Under the pieces are notes generated by a model. The model was not told the origin of the DNA. It saw only the letters and a program-made list of their open reading frames with translations, and did not search any database. The position numbers and the translations under genes are program-made. Shown here in pieces: positions 7,421 through 14,052 of a DNA stretch of 20,266 nt; the stretch's first letter is position 1, and each line of letters starts with the position of its first letter. Source of the stretch: a virus; IMG/VR virus record IMGVR_UViG_3300048822_000001, positions 1 to 20,266 of that record; one strand, written 5' to 3'.

Positions 7421-8581
7421 ATGGATAAAAAAATAGCATCGAAGGTTCACTTCGCGCTCGACGCTGCTCCCTCCCGGGACGGTATTAAGCGTCCCTATGT
7501 GCATCAATTGGGGATGGACGCGATTCAAGAAGCGTTTTCTTCCGAGGTGAGTTTTCGAGACCTCTTGCGCAAAGTCGGCATCAGCGTACCGAACAGCGTC
7601 GCCCGCGACATGATGAACGCCTACGCGATGGACTCGGTGCAGGGGCCGGTCACGACCCCATCCGTGCCGGGTCTGATCCAGTTCTTACAGAACTGGCTCC
7701 CCGGTCAGGTCTTCACGATGACCGCCGCCCGCGAGATCGATAACCTTATCGGCATCAACACACAGGGCGAGTTCAGCGACGCCGAGATCGTTCAGGCCGT
7801 GCTTGCGATGACCGGCTATCCCCGTCCCTACACGGACGACGGTAATTCCCCTCTGGCAAGCTGGAACCAGACCTATGTCCCCCGTACGAACGTCCGTTTC
7901 GAGATGGGTATGCGCGTCGGCGTCTTGGAAGAAGAAACCTCGGCCCGCGTTCGCGTCAACAGCGCCCAGACGAAGCGCGAATCGTGCGGAGAGCAGCTTG
8001 AAATCACCCGCAACCTCGTCGGCTTTTACGGCTACAACAGCGGCGCGAACAACACCTACGGCTTCCTGAACGACCCGGGCCTCTTGCCTATCGTGACGGC
8101 GGCTAATGGAGCGACAGGGCATACCGAATGGTCGACCAAGACCATGCTCGAGATCATCCAAGATTTGCTCAACATGTTTGTCCAACTCCGCACACAATCT
8201 TTGGGCCGCATCGACCCCAAGAAAATGGCGACGGTTTTGGCGGTTCCTACCAACGCGATCGACTATCTCTCGACCCCGTCCGATCTGGGCTACTCGGTTC
8301 TCAAGTGGCTCAAAGACAACTATCCTCTGGTACGCGTTCAGGACGCGATCCAGTTGGAAAACGGCGCGGTCGGCAATGGTCTTGTCTACCTCTACCCGGA
8401 ACGTATCGCCGACCTCTCCACCGATGACGGCAAGGTATGGATTCAGGTCGTCCCGATGAAGTTCCGCGTCCTCGGAGTTCAAAAGCTGACCAAAGCGTGG
8501 CAGGAAGATTATGCGAATGCCACAGCAGGTGCCATGTGCAAGCGTCCGTGGGCCGTAACCGTGCTTGAAGGGGTATCGTAG
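7421..8581 (+). CDS. Major capsid protein (DUF2184-type, HK97 fold expected)
   Basis: This 386-residue protein forms the capsid shell. The order after protease-scaffold and cement genes, the length and the sequence all fit the DUF2184 family of major capsid proteins. Recognisable segments are QLGMDAIQEAFSSEVSFRDL near the N-terminus, the FTMTAAREIDNLIGINTQGE stretch, a FEMGMRVGVLEEETSARVRV beta segment, FYGYNSGANNTYGFLNDPG in the middle, DPKKMATVLAVPTNAIDYLS, and the closing MKFRVLGVQKLTKAWQEDYA with KRPWAVTVLEG. The N-terminal 30 residues may be removed by the protease (inference). GAGGGAG lies upstream of the ATG. The next 160 bases contain a terminator, in keeping with a highly expressed gene. 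Confidence 0.85.
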   Translation: MDKKIASKVHFALDAAPSRDGIKRPYVHQLGMDAIQEAFSSEVSFRDLLRKVGISVPNSVARDMMNAYAMDSVQGPVTTPSVPGLIQFLQNWLPGQVFTMTAAREIDNLIGINTQGEFSDAEIVQAVLAMTGYPRPYTDDGNSPLASWNQTYVPRTNVRFEMGMRVGVLEEETSARVRVNSAQTKRESCGEQLEITRNLVGFYGYNSGANNTYGFLNDPGLLPIVTAANGATGHTEWSTKTMLEIIQDLLNMFVQLRTQSLGRIDPKKMATVLAVPTNAIDYLSTPSDLGYSVLKWLKDNYPLVRVQDAIQLENGAVGNGLVYLYPERIADLSTDDGKVWIQVVPMKFRVLGVQKLTKAWQEDYANATAGAMCKRPWAVTVLEGVS

Positions 8582-8583
8582 GC

Positions 8584-8611
8584 TTTACTTAATATCAATA
8601 ATTTCTATAAT
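8584..8611 (+). promoter_or_regulatory. Promoter-like -35/-10 pair after the capsid gene
   Basis: TTTACT at 8584-8589 and a perfect TATAAT at 8606-8611 are separated by 16 bases, just after the capsid stop codon, in an AT-rich patch. A start would be expected near 8618, only about 10 bases before the terminator hairpin. It could drive the neck and tail genes when the terminator is read through, make a very short RNA, or be a chance match in AT-rich spacer. Confidence 0.35.
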
Positions 8612-8627
8612 GGCGTTATGGATTATC

Positions 8628-8657
8628 AAAGGGCGGGGAGCAATCTCCGCTCTTTTT
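8628..8657 (+). terminator. Rho-independent terminator after the major capsid gene
   Basis: The arm AAAGGGCGGGGAG (8628-8640) pairs with CTCCGCTCTTT (8645-8655) around a CAAT loop, with one G-U pair and a small bulge, followed by more Ts (TCTTTTT at 8651-8657). Position directly behind the capsid gene suggests partial termination that lowers transcription of the neck and tail genes relative to capsid. Confidence 0.75.
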
Positions 8658-8698
8658 CGTTGTGCGGCACAAGGGGTCGGCATAACATAACCATGTCG

Positions 8699-8734
8699 CC
8701 CGCAATCAAGCGGGAGCGAAAACCTCGAGAGGTT
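8699..8734 (+). other. Two small hairpins in the leader of the next gene
   Basis: CCCGC (8699-8703) pairs perfectly with GCGGG (8710-8714) around AATCAA, and AACCT (8721-8725) with AGGTT (8730-8734) around CGAG. The second hairpin includes the GAGAGG ribosome site of the gene at 8740, so it could dampen its translation or be a processing site. Both stems are only 5 base pairs, so this is tentative. The rest of the 8582-8739 gap holds nothing else I recognise. Confidence 0.4.
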
Positions 8735-8739
8735 ACAAC

Positions 8740-9168
8740 ATGCGCAATTTCGTATATTCCACACTTTCACGGAGCCGCCATTATACCGGGTGGTCTCGCC
8801 CATCCGAGAAGACCATGAAGCCGGAAATCATCTGGCAAGTCCTGATCCACGGTGGGGCTAACATTCCTACATCCCCCGAATCGGAGCGCGGCCGCTTTAC
8901 CCCGAAGGGCATCCGCACGGAGATCAGCGAGGAACAACTCGCGCAATTGCAGCAAAATTCGGTGTTCTTAAAGCATCAAGAGCAGGGCTATATCATCGTT
9001 GTCTCGAGCGAGATCGACCCCGATATCGTCGCCCGCGACATGAAGGAAAAAGACGCCTCTGCGCCTCTTACCGATAAGTCCCCGGCGTTTAACCAGCCCC
9101 TGACCGAGGATATTATCCCCGTCAAGGAAGAGGGCATCATGAGCAGGGTCAAGAAGGCCTTTAACTAA
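8740..9168 (+). CDS. Hypothetical protein between capsid and neck genes
   Basis: This 142-residue product is not recognised. The ATG at 8740 has GAGAGG seven bases upstream; an internal ATG at 8815 (MKPEIIWQVLIHGG) is possible and would remove 25 residues with no clear domain. The central region (IIWQVLIHGGANIP ... GRFTPKGIRTEISEEQLAQL ... GYIIVVSS) reads as a small alpha/beta domain, followed by a charged linker (ARDMKEKDASAPLTDK) and a basic tail ending SRVKKAFN. It is the first gene after the terminator and ends directly before the DUF4054-like gene (TAA-ATG). In related phages this slot often carries a small accessory head or neck protein; that role is only positional inference. Confidence 0.6.
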   Translation: MRNFVYSTLSRSRHYTGWSRPSEKTMKPEIIWQVLIHGGANIPTSPESERGRFTPKGIRTEISEEQLAQLQQNSVFLKHQEQGYIIVVSSEIDPDIVARDMKEKDASAPLTDKSPAFNQPLTEDIIPVKEEGIMSRVKKAFN

Positions 9169-9600
9169 ATGACGGCACCCCCCGCCTTTTTCTACAACGA
9201 CGCCACCTTTCGGGCCGCGTTTCCCGCATTCGGGAACGCGCTCGTCTTTCCAACACCCGTCCTAGAAATGTACTACGACACGGCGGGTCTATTCGTGGCA
9301 AACTCGAATTACGGTTTCTTGGCGCAGGCGGGGGCGACGCCGTATTGCCTTTATCTCATGACCGCGCATCTGGCCCAGATCGGCAGTCAGGTCGCGCAAG
9401 GGGAAAATTCGGATGTTCCCATCTCTGCGACCATCGACAAGATAAGCGTTTCTGTGCAGGCGGTCGCGCTCAAGAATCAGTGGCAGTATTGGCTAAACTC
9501 GACCGAATACGGCAAGCAACTGCTCGCGCTCTTACAGGCGCAATCGGTCGGAGGTTTCTATTCACCGGGTGGTCTGGGGCGCGCTGGGTTTAAGTATTGA
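9169..9600 (+). CDS. Head-tail connector protein (DUF4054-like)
   Basis: This 143-residue protein probably forms the adaptor ring under the portal. The opening FFYNDATFRAAFPAFGNALV with the later LEMYYDTAGLFV, the QAGATPYCLYLMTAHLAQIG helix, a SVSVQAVALKNQWQYWLNST region and the C-terminal STEYGKQLLALLQ are typical of DUF4054 connectors: a mainly helical core in which the tyrosine-glycine YGK segment is conserved, and a glycine-rich end (GGFYSPGGLGRAGFKY) that matches the family. The ATG immediately follows the upstream TAA. Its position as the first recognised neck gene after the capsid fits a head-completion role. Confidence in the family is good, in the exact ring position moderate. Confidence 0.75.
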   Translation: MTAPPAFFYNDATFRAAFPAFGNALVFPTPVLEMYYDTAGLFVANSNYGFLAQAGATPYCLYLMTAHLAQIGSQVAQGENSDVPISATIDKISVSVQAVALKNQWQYWLNSTEYGKQLLALLQAQSVGGFYSPGGLGRAGFKY

Positions 9601-9609
9601 GGTATCGCT

Positions 9610-10206
9610 ATGCCGAAAAGCGGACGCCAGAACCCTCAAGTTTTCCAGCAGATATCCGCACGGATTAAAGAGCTTGATGGAGTCGAGACGCGCGCGGGTT
9701 GGTTCGAATCGTCGAAATACGAGGACGGAACTTCAGTCGCAGAGGTCGCGGCGGTTCAAGAGTTTGGCGCCACGATCGCGCACCCCGGTGGGACGCCGTA
9801 TAAGATCGGCCCGGACGGTAGGGCGATATTCGTGACTAAGGCCGACGGCGCGGGTCTTCCCGTCACCCAAGCCCACACAATTGTAATACCTCCGCGCCCC
9901 TTCATGAGACCGACCGCCGATCGCGAGAAAAACAACTGGCTCACGATTATGTACGACGGCGCAAAGGCCATCGTGCGCGGTGCGGCGACAGGAATTCAGG
10001 TCATGGACGCTCTAGGGTCGCGTGCCGCGGGAGACATCGCGAAAAGCATCGTTGCAGTAACGTCGCCTCCGTTAAAGCCCGGGACGATCGCCGCGCGCCG
10101 CAGGGCGCTCACTGATAAAATAACGATAGGCTCTTTGGATAAACCGCTTGTATCATCCGGCATCATGCTCGACACGGTCAGCCACACAGTAGGGAAAGAA
10201 TCGTGA
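9610..10206 (+). CDS. Tail-completion / HK97 gp10-like neck protein
   Basis: This 198-residue protein resembles HK97 gp10-like and Mu virion-morphogenesis proteins, which act at the head-tail interface. Signature parts are ARIKELDGVETRAGWFESSK near the start, SVAEVAAVQEFGATI (a hallmark of the group), IPPRPFMRPTADREKNNW in the middle, then a helical region and a C-terminal LVSSGIMLDTVSHTV. Between EFG and IPPRPFM lies an extra segment of about 35 residues (HPGGTPYKIGPDGRAIFVTK ... VTQAHTI), longer than the short loop of minimal family members. GAGGT lies before the ATG, overlapping the previous stop. The next gene's GTG overlaps its TGA, implying coupling. Confidence 0.75.
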   Translation: MPKSGRQNPQVFQQISARIKELDGVETRAGWFESSKYEDGTSVAEVAAVQEFGATIAHPGGTPYKIGPDGRAIFVTKADGAGLPVTQAHTIVIPPRPFMRPTADREKNNWLTIMYDGAKAIVRGAATGIQVMDALGSRAAGDIAKSIVAVTSPPLKPGTIAARRRALTDKITIGSLDKPLVSSGIMLDTVSHTVGKES

Positions 10207-10574
10207 GCGTTCCGGGATCAAACCTTTTGAAAAAGGCCTTTAGGCTGATCGCCGCGCAAACGATCATCTACAAGGCATTCGTCTCGCGCACGGCGAACGG
10301 GATAGGCCTGTGGAACGCGGCGTATGCGATGCCAGTATGCACGAAGGGAAGCGTCCAGCCGGTTCCGCGCCAGCTTATGGAATTGCTCGGCCTCGACCTT
10401 CAAAAGCACTACGTTTATATTTATGTTTCTCAAAGCGTGGTCGATATCCGGCGGGATGTAACAAGCGATCAGTTTCTTTTTGGGGGCGCAACGTATCAGG
10501 CGCTTTCAATAACGCGCTGGGTGCAAATAGACGGGTGGAACAGCGTTCTTTGCGTCGAGGTGCCGAATGCTTGA
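10203..10574 (+). CDS. Putative collar / head-closure protein
   Basis: This 123-residue protein starts at a GTG overlapping the TGA of the preceding gene, with AGGGAAAG upstream. It has a helical start (NLLKKAFRLIAAQTIIYKAF), a central QPVPRQLMELLGLDLQKHYV stretch, and beta-rich segments YIYVSQSVVDIRRDVTSDQF, FGGATYQAL and WVQIDGWNSVLCVEV. The layout, a small beta-barrel-like core with a 'GATYQAL...DGW' close, fits collar or head-closure (stopper) proteins, which have this length and position between the gp10-like and tail-terminator genes. I cannot name the family with certainty. Its stop lies within the start of the next gene (overlap of 8 bases), so the two are likely co-translated. Confidence 0.5.
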   Translation: MSVPGSNLLKKAFRLIAAQTIIYKAFVSRTANGIGLWNAAYAMPVCTKGSVQPVPRQLMELLGLDLQKHYVYIYVSQSVVDIRRDVTSDQFLFGGATYQALSITRWVQIDGWNSVLCVEVPNA

Positions 10575-11313
10575 TAACGCCCTGTTTGCCCTTATCCTAT
10601 TGACGCTTAAGAGCGGGTTGCAATCCATAGGACAAAACGGAATTACCGTCGTTCAAAATAACCAGCCTACCCAGCAGGGAACGCCGAGCGGTCCATCGAT
10701 ATTTATTTACAAGGTGTCCGACGAGCGCATGGGCTTTCCTCAAAGGATATCGGTGCAAGGTAGCGGGGCTGCGTCTTTTACCGCATCGATTGCGGGTAAC
10801 GTCCTTACCGTATCATCCGTGGCCAGCGGCGCGCTTGCCGCGAATCAGCTTATATCGGGTACCGGATTGCCATCAAACGTGATTATTACGTCGCTTGGAA
10901 CAGGAACCGGCGGGGCGGGAACCTATATCCTCAATTACGCGCCGGGAACATTATCAGCACGGGCTATGACCTCAATCGGCGCGCAAGGCTATACCGAGAC
11001 CCAGCAATACATATCCACTTTCCAGATGAGCGCTCTAGCGACGCAAGACCCGTCGAACGTCGAATCGCTTACGGCCTCTGATATTCTGAATTACGGGGTC
11101 TACGTCATGCAAACCGGATCGACCATTGCCAGTTTCGAGGCGCAGGGTGTCGGTATTCTGAATATAGCGCAAGTCAGGAACCCCTATTTTTCAGACGACC
11201 GAGTACGCTATGAAGCGAGTCCGAGTTGCGACTTTCGCCTGACACATAAACAGATTGTAACGAGCGTAATCCCAGTTATACTGTCGGACGAACTCCAAGT
11301 TTTGTCCGTCTAG
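10567..11313 (+). CDS. Tail terminator / neck protein with inserted beta domain
   Basis: This 248-residue protein resembles neck terminator proteins of the gp12-like (LIC_12616) type, which cap the tail tube and join it to the neck. The core is split: residues 1-68 (LLTLKSGLQSIG, GPSIFIYKVSDERMGFPQRI) and residues 137-248 (GYTETQQYISTFQMSALA, LTASDILNYGVYVMQ, NPYFSDDRVRYEASPSCDFR, ending VILSDELQVLSV). Between them sits one copy of the Gly/Thr-rich beta domain also found twice in the cement protein (separate entry). Without it the protein would be about 180 residues, the usual size. The ATG overlaps the preceding stop. The next gene is the GIY-YIG endonuclease, where the sheath gene would normally follow. 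Confidence 0.68.
   Translation: MLDNALFALILLTLKSGLQSIGQNGITVVQNNQPTQQGTPSGPSIFIYKVSDERMGFPQRISVQGSGAASFTASIAGNVLTVSSVASGALAANQLISGTGLPSNVIITSLGTGTGGAGTYILNYAPGTLSARAMTSIGAQGYTETQQYISTFQMSALATQDPSNVESLTASDILNYGVYVMQTGSTIASFEAQGVGILNIAQVRNPYFSDDRVRYEASPSCDFRLTHKQIVTSVIPVILSDELQVLSV
10771..10974 (+). repeat. Inserted virion beta domain, copy 3 (neck protein)
   Basis: Coding repeat of 68 residues placed between GFPQRISVQGSG and IGAQGYTETQQY of the neck protein. It starts ASFTASIAGNVLTVSSVASG, continues NQLISGTGLPSNVIITSLG and TGTGGAGTYILNYAPG, ending ARAMTS. It shows the cleanest form of the pattern seen at 6840-7058 and 7080-7301, with the GTGTGGAGTY block complete. Confidence 0.8.
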
Positions 11314-11326
11314 GGAGGCCGCCATT
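11312..11326 (+). promoter_or_regulatory. Strong Shine-Dalgarno followed by an ATT codon
   Basis: AGGGAGG (11312-11318) overlaps the stop of the neck gene, and ATT follows at 11324 after a 5-base spacer. The frame from this ATT is the GIY-YIG frame. No ATG, GTG or TTG occurs in that frame between its upstream stop (11267) and the TTG at 11372, so this site decides the start. Confidence 0.55.
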
Positions 11327-12058
11327 CCTGTCGTCGCCCTAAAAATACAATCAATTCCATACACTTATATATTGGAATGGACATCCCATAAGAAGCGTTA
11401 TATCGGGGCGCGTTGGGCTAAAAATTGTCATCCAGATGACCTATGGAAAGATTACTTTACTAGTTCCGAATACGTTAAAAAATTCGTTGAGATTAATGGC
11501 CCACCGGACATTATTTTAATTGATAAAATATGCTCTACGCCCCAAGAGGCAATGCAGCGCGAACAGGAATTACAGTATAAATTTGATGTTAGGCACAACG
11601 ATCAATTTTTAAATAAAAGTATTACAGGCGTTTGGAATCATTCAGACCCAGAAATTATTGAAAAAGGAGTTTCCAAAAGGCGCGGTCGAAAAGCTTCCCC
11701 CGAATGGGTAGCTTGGGTCACAGAATTTCATCGCACACGCAAACGTTTGCCAGAAACTGGTCGACGAATCAGTAAGGCAAACAAAGGAAGGAAACTAACG
11801 CAAGAACAAGCTAAAAATTGCGGTAATGCTTGGCGTGGTAAAAAACAACCTGCAGAAATGATTTTAAAAAGATCAGTGGCTTTAATCGGAAACAAAAGCC
11901 GCACTGGACAAACTTTTTCAGAAGAGACGCGTCAAAAAATGAGAATGGCTAGCCGTCATCTACCTAACCCCATTGTAACTTGCCCGCATTGTGATAAAAG
12001 TGGAGGCAAGGGGCCGATGATTAGGTTTCACTTTGATAAGTGTAAGCAGAGGAAATAA
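11324..12058 (+). CDS. GIY-YIG homing endonuclease with NUMOD3-like repeats and zinc finger
   Basis: This is a free-standing homing endonuclease. Counting from the ATT at 11324 (244 residues), the GIY-YIG domain is complete: Tyr-Thr-Tyr-Ile at 13-16, Tyr-Ile-Gly at 26-28, Arg30, and later a Glu in QREQELQYKF and an Asn in DQFLNKS. Next come NUMOD3-type DNA-binding motifs (GRRISKANKGRKLTQEQAK, then QTFSEETRQKMRMAS) and a terminal zinc-finger-like CPHCDKSGG with HFDKC. Starting at TTG 11372 would remove the first catalytic strand (YTYIL), and that TTG has no ribosome site, so I favour ATT. The gene is visibly AT-richer than its neighbours and separates neck and sheath genes, both signs of later insertion. 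A decayed start codon (pseudogene) or a sequencing error remain possible. Confidence 0.85.
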   Translation: MPVVALKIQSIPYTYILEWTSHKKRYIGARWAKNCHPDDLWKDYFTSSEYVKKFVEINGPPDIILIDKICSTPQEAMQREQELQYKFDVRHNDQFLNKSITGVWNHSDPEIIEKGVSKRRGRKASPEWVAWVTEFHRTRKRLPETGRRISKANKGRKLTQEQAKNCGNAWRGKKQPAEMILKRSVALIGNKSRTGQTFSEETRQKMRMASRHLPNPIVTCPHCDKSGGKGPMIRFHFDKCKQRK

Positions 12059-12063
12059 CTCTC

Positions 12064-13596
12064 ATGCCAATCCCAATTTCTAATTACTGTTTAATCACCA
12101 GCGGTGTCGGCGGTGGCAATAACGTCTCGACGCGCAGTCTCGGTGCGTTGGTCATCAGCGGAAACCCACTCATCCCGACCGGCGCGGTTGTCAGCTTCAC
12201 ATCTGCCGCAGCGGTTGGGACGTATTTCGGAACATCGTCCGAGGAATATCTGCGCGCTGTATTTTACTTTGGCTGGATCAGCAAGAATATCTCGCAAGCG
12301 AATCAGATCAGCTTCTGGAACTGGAACAACGACGCAGCGACCGGGTCTCTCATTTACGGGGCGCAGGAAACCTTCAATCTCTCGACATTTACGTCCATTA
12401 CCACGGGCGATTTTACCCTCACGCTGGGCGGCTATACAGACCACCTTACGGGCGTTAATTTTAGCGGCGACGCCAGCCTTGCCGCGGTCGCGGCGACCCT
12501 CCAAGCGGCTATACGCGCGGTCTCTGCGGGCGGTGCGGCGTGGACGGGTGCGACGGTTGCCTATAACGCTACCCCCACGCAGGGCGGCCTGCCTCAATTT
12601 ACCCTCACCAGCGGCACAACCGGAACGGATGTCGTATCGGTCACGGCTGGCTCAATAACCGACATGGCGGGGCCACTGGGGTGGCTCACGGGCGCTATCC
12701 TCTCCAACGGTACGGCAGCGCAGACGATCACTACCAATCTTAATAACCTGATTAACCTGACCAACAATTTCGGCTCGTTCTGCTTTACGACCGCTCTGGC
12801 GCCAGTATTGGCGACCATCGAAGCGGCTGCGAACTGGAACAACAGCCTCACGCCGAATAACCAGTTTATGTTCCTCGTCTCGATCACGGCGGCCAATGCA
12901 TCGACGTGGTGCGCGGGCCTCGCCACTATCGGCGGGTGCGCTGGCGTTCTCGTCTCCCCTCAAGCGGGCGCATATTCCGAGATGGAACCGATGATGATTC
13001 TGGCCGCGACAGACTACACGAAGCGGAACAGCGTCCAGAACTATATGTACCAAGAGTTTAACGATACAGCCTCCGTTACGACCGGCGCGCTTCAAGCCAC
13101 GTACGACGCGCTTTTGCTCAATTACTACGGCAACACCCAGACCGCAGGGCAACTCCTCTCGTTCTTCCAGCGCGGCGTGATGTTCGGTATCGCGACCAAC
13201 CCGCAGGACATGGGTATCTACGCAAACGAGATTTGGCTAAAAGACGCTATCGGCGCGGCGATCATGACGCTGTTGCTTTCGCTTGCCGAAGTGCCGGCCA
13301 ATACGACCGGGCAGGCCCAGCTTACGACCGCTGTTCAAGCGATTATTAACCAAGCCAAGTTTAACGGCACGATAAGTTCCGGCAAGACGCTCACGACCAC
13401 CCAGCAGCTTTACATCACGCAAGCTACCGGCAGCGCAACGGCGTGGCAGCAAGTCCAGAGCATCGGTTATTGGTTTAACGTCGTCATCACGCCGTATGTC
13501 GTCAACGGACTGACCCAGTACAAGGCCGTCTACACGCTTATCTATTCCAAGAACGATGTCATCCGCTTTGTGAGCGGCACCGACGTACTCATCTAG
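12064..13596 (+). CDS. Contractile tail sheath protein (DUF3383-type)
   Basis: This 510-residue protein polymerises around the tail tube and contracts at infection. The order sheath-tube-chaperone-tape measure supports the call, and the sequence resembles DUF3383 sheath proteins: LGALVISGNPLIP and VGTYFGTSSEEYLRAVFYFG near the start, the FTLTLGGYTDHLTGVNFSGD domain with the LAAVAATLQAAIRA helix, and a C-terminal half with SVQNYMYQEFNDTASVTTG, YANEIWLKDAIGAAIM and the final IYSKNDVIRFVSGTDVLI. The last segments are the conserved sheath core that interlocks neighbouring subunits. The start ATG lies 5 bases after the GIY-YIG stop with AGAGGA 10 bases upstream, a weaker site than the AGGGAGG at 11312 that probably served this gene before the endonuclease arrived. 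Confidence 0.85.
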   Translation: MPIPISNYCLITSGVGGGNNVSTRSLGALVISGNPLIPTGAVVSFTSAAAVGTYFGTSSEEYLRAVFYFGWISKNISQANQISFWNWNNDAATGSLIYGAQETFNLSTFTSITTGDFTLTLGGYTDHLTGVNFSGDASLAAVAATLQAAIRAVSAGGAAWTGATVAYNATPTQGGLPQFTLTSGTTGTDVVSVTAGSITDMAGPLGWLTGAILSNGTAAQTITTNLNNLINLTNNFGSFCFTTALAPVLATIEAAANWNNSLTPNNQFMFLVSITAANASTWCAGLATIGGCAGVLVSPQAGAYSEMEPMMILAATDYTKRNSVQNYMYQEFNDTASVTTGALQATYDALLLNYYGNTQTAGQLLSFFQRGVMFGIATNPQDMGIYANEIWLKDAIGAAIMTLLLSLAEVPANTTGQAQLTTAVQAIINQAKFNGTISSGKTLTTTQQLYITQATGSATAWQQVQSIGYWFNVVITPYVVNGLTQYKAVYTLIYSKNDVIRFVSGTDVLI

Positions 13597-13605
13597 GGGG
13601 AATAA

Positions 13606-14052
13606 ATGTCTTTGGACGTCTCCGGCTTTGGCCTCGTATGTAGCTTGATCGCCAGCAACACGTTTCCCAACGGGCTTGTCATCACGCAATTCGCGGCTGA
13701 TACCGACCCTCTGGATTTAAACACGGTCGATATTGCCGACGCGGAGATGGGGCTGAACGGCGACCTGATAACATGGGCGAAGGCCGTCCGTTTAAACGCT
13801 ATCCTCGCCGTCATCCCCGGAAGCACCGACGACCAGAACCTTCAAATCCTTTTTGACGCTAACCGCGTCGCGCAGGGCAAAAATAGCGTTCAGGACATCT
13901 TGACCATTACGGTCGTCTACCCCGACGGTTCTCAAGTCACTCTGACGGGCGGTAAGCTGCTCTCGGGTATGCCCGGACGCTCGGTATCGAGCAGCGGCAA
14001 GCAAAAGACGAAAGTCTACGGCATGGCCTTCCAGAGCAAGGTCGGCGGATAA
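13606..14052 (+). CDS. Tail tube protein (DUF3277-like)
   Basis: This 148-residue protein forms the inner tail tube. It follows the sheath gene after 9 bases with AGGGGGA before its ATG, and has tube-protein size and beta-rich character. Recognisable parts are SGFGLVCSLIASNTFPNGLV, the ADTDPLDLNTVDIADAEMGL region, the GDLITWAKAVRLNAILAVIP strand followed by TDDQNLQILFDANR, and a closing LTGGKLLSGMPGRSVSSSG with a terminal YGMAFQSKVGG. These fit the DUF3277-type tube proteins found next to DUF3383 sheaths. Its stop overlaps the next ATG (TAATG). Confidence 0.8.
   Translation: MSLDVSGFGLVCSLIASNTFPNGLVITQFAADTDPLDLNTVDIADAEMGLNGDLITWAKAVRLNAILAVIPGSTDDQNLQILFDANRVAQGKNSVQDILTITVVYPDGSQVTLTGGKLLSGMPGRSVSSSGKQKTKVYGMAFQSKVGG

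Noticed and set aside
7685-8482. Long reverse-strand open frame (265 codons) opposite the capsid gene
   Set aside because: It lies entirely antisense to the recognised capsid protein, has no domain I recognise and reads as an artefact of the codon pattern of the + strand gene. The same holds for the other reverse-strand frames (for example 598-1098, 5866-6405, 6858-7403).
8618-8818. Small + strand open frame of 66 codons after the capsid gene
   Set aside because: It spans the terminator hairpin and overlaps the start of the gene at 8740, has no ribosome site and no protein-like composition.
11324-12058. GIY-YIG gene as part of a group I intron in the sheath or neck gene
   Set aside because: The flanking genes are complete with their own start and stop, leaving no exon halves to join, and almost no non-coding sequence remains for an intron core.
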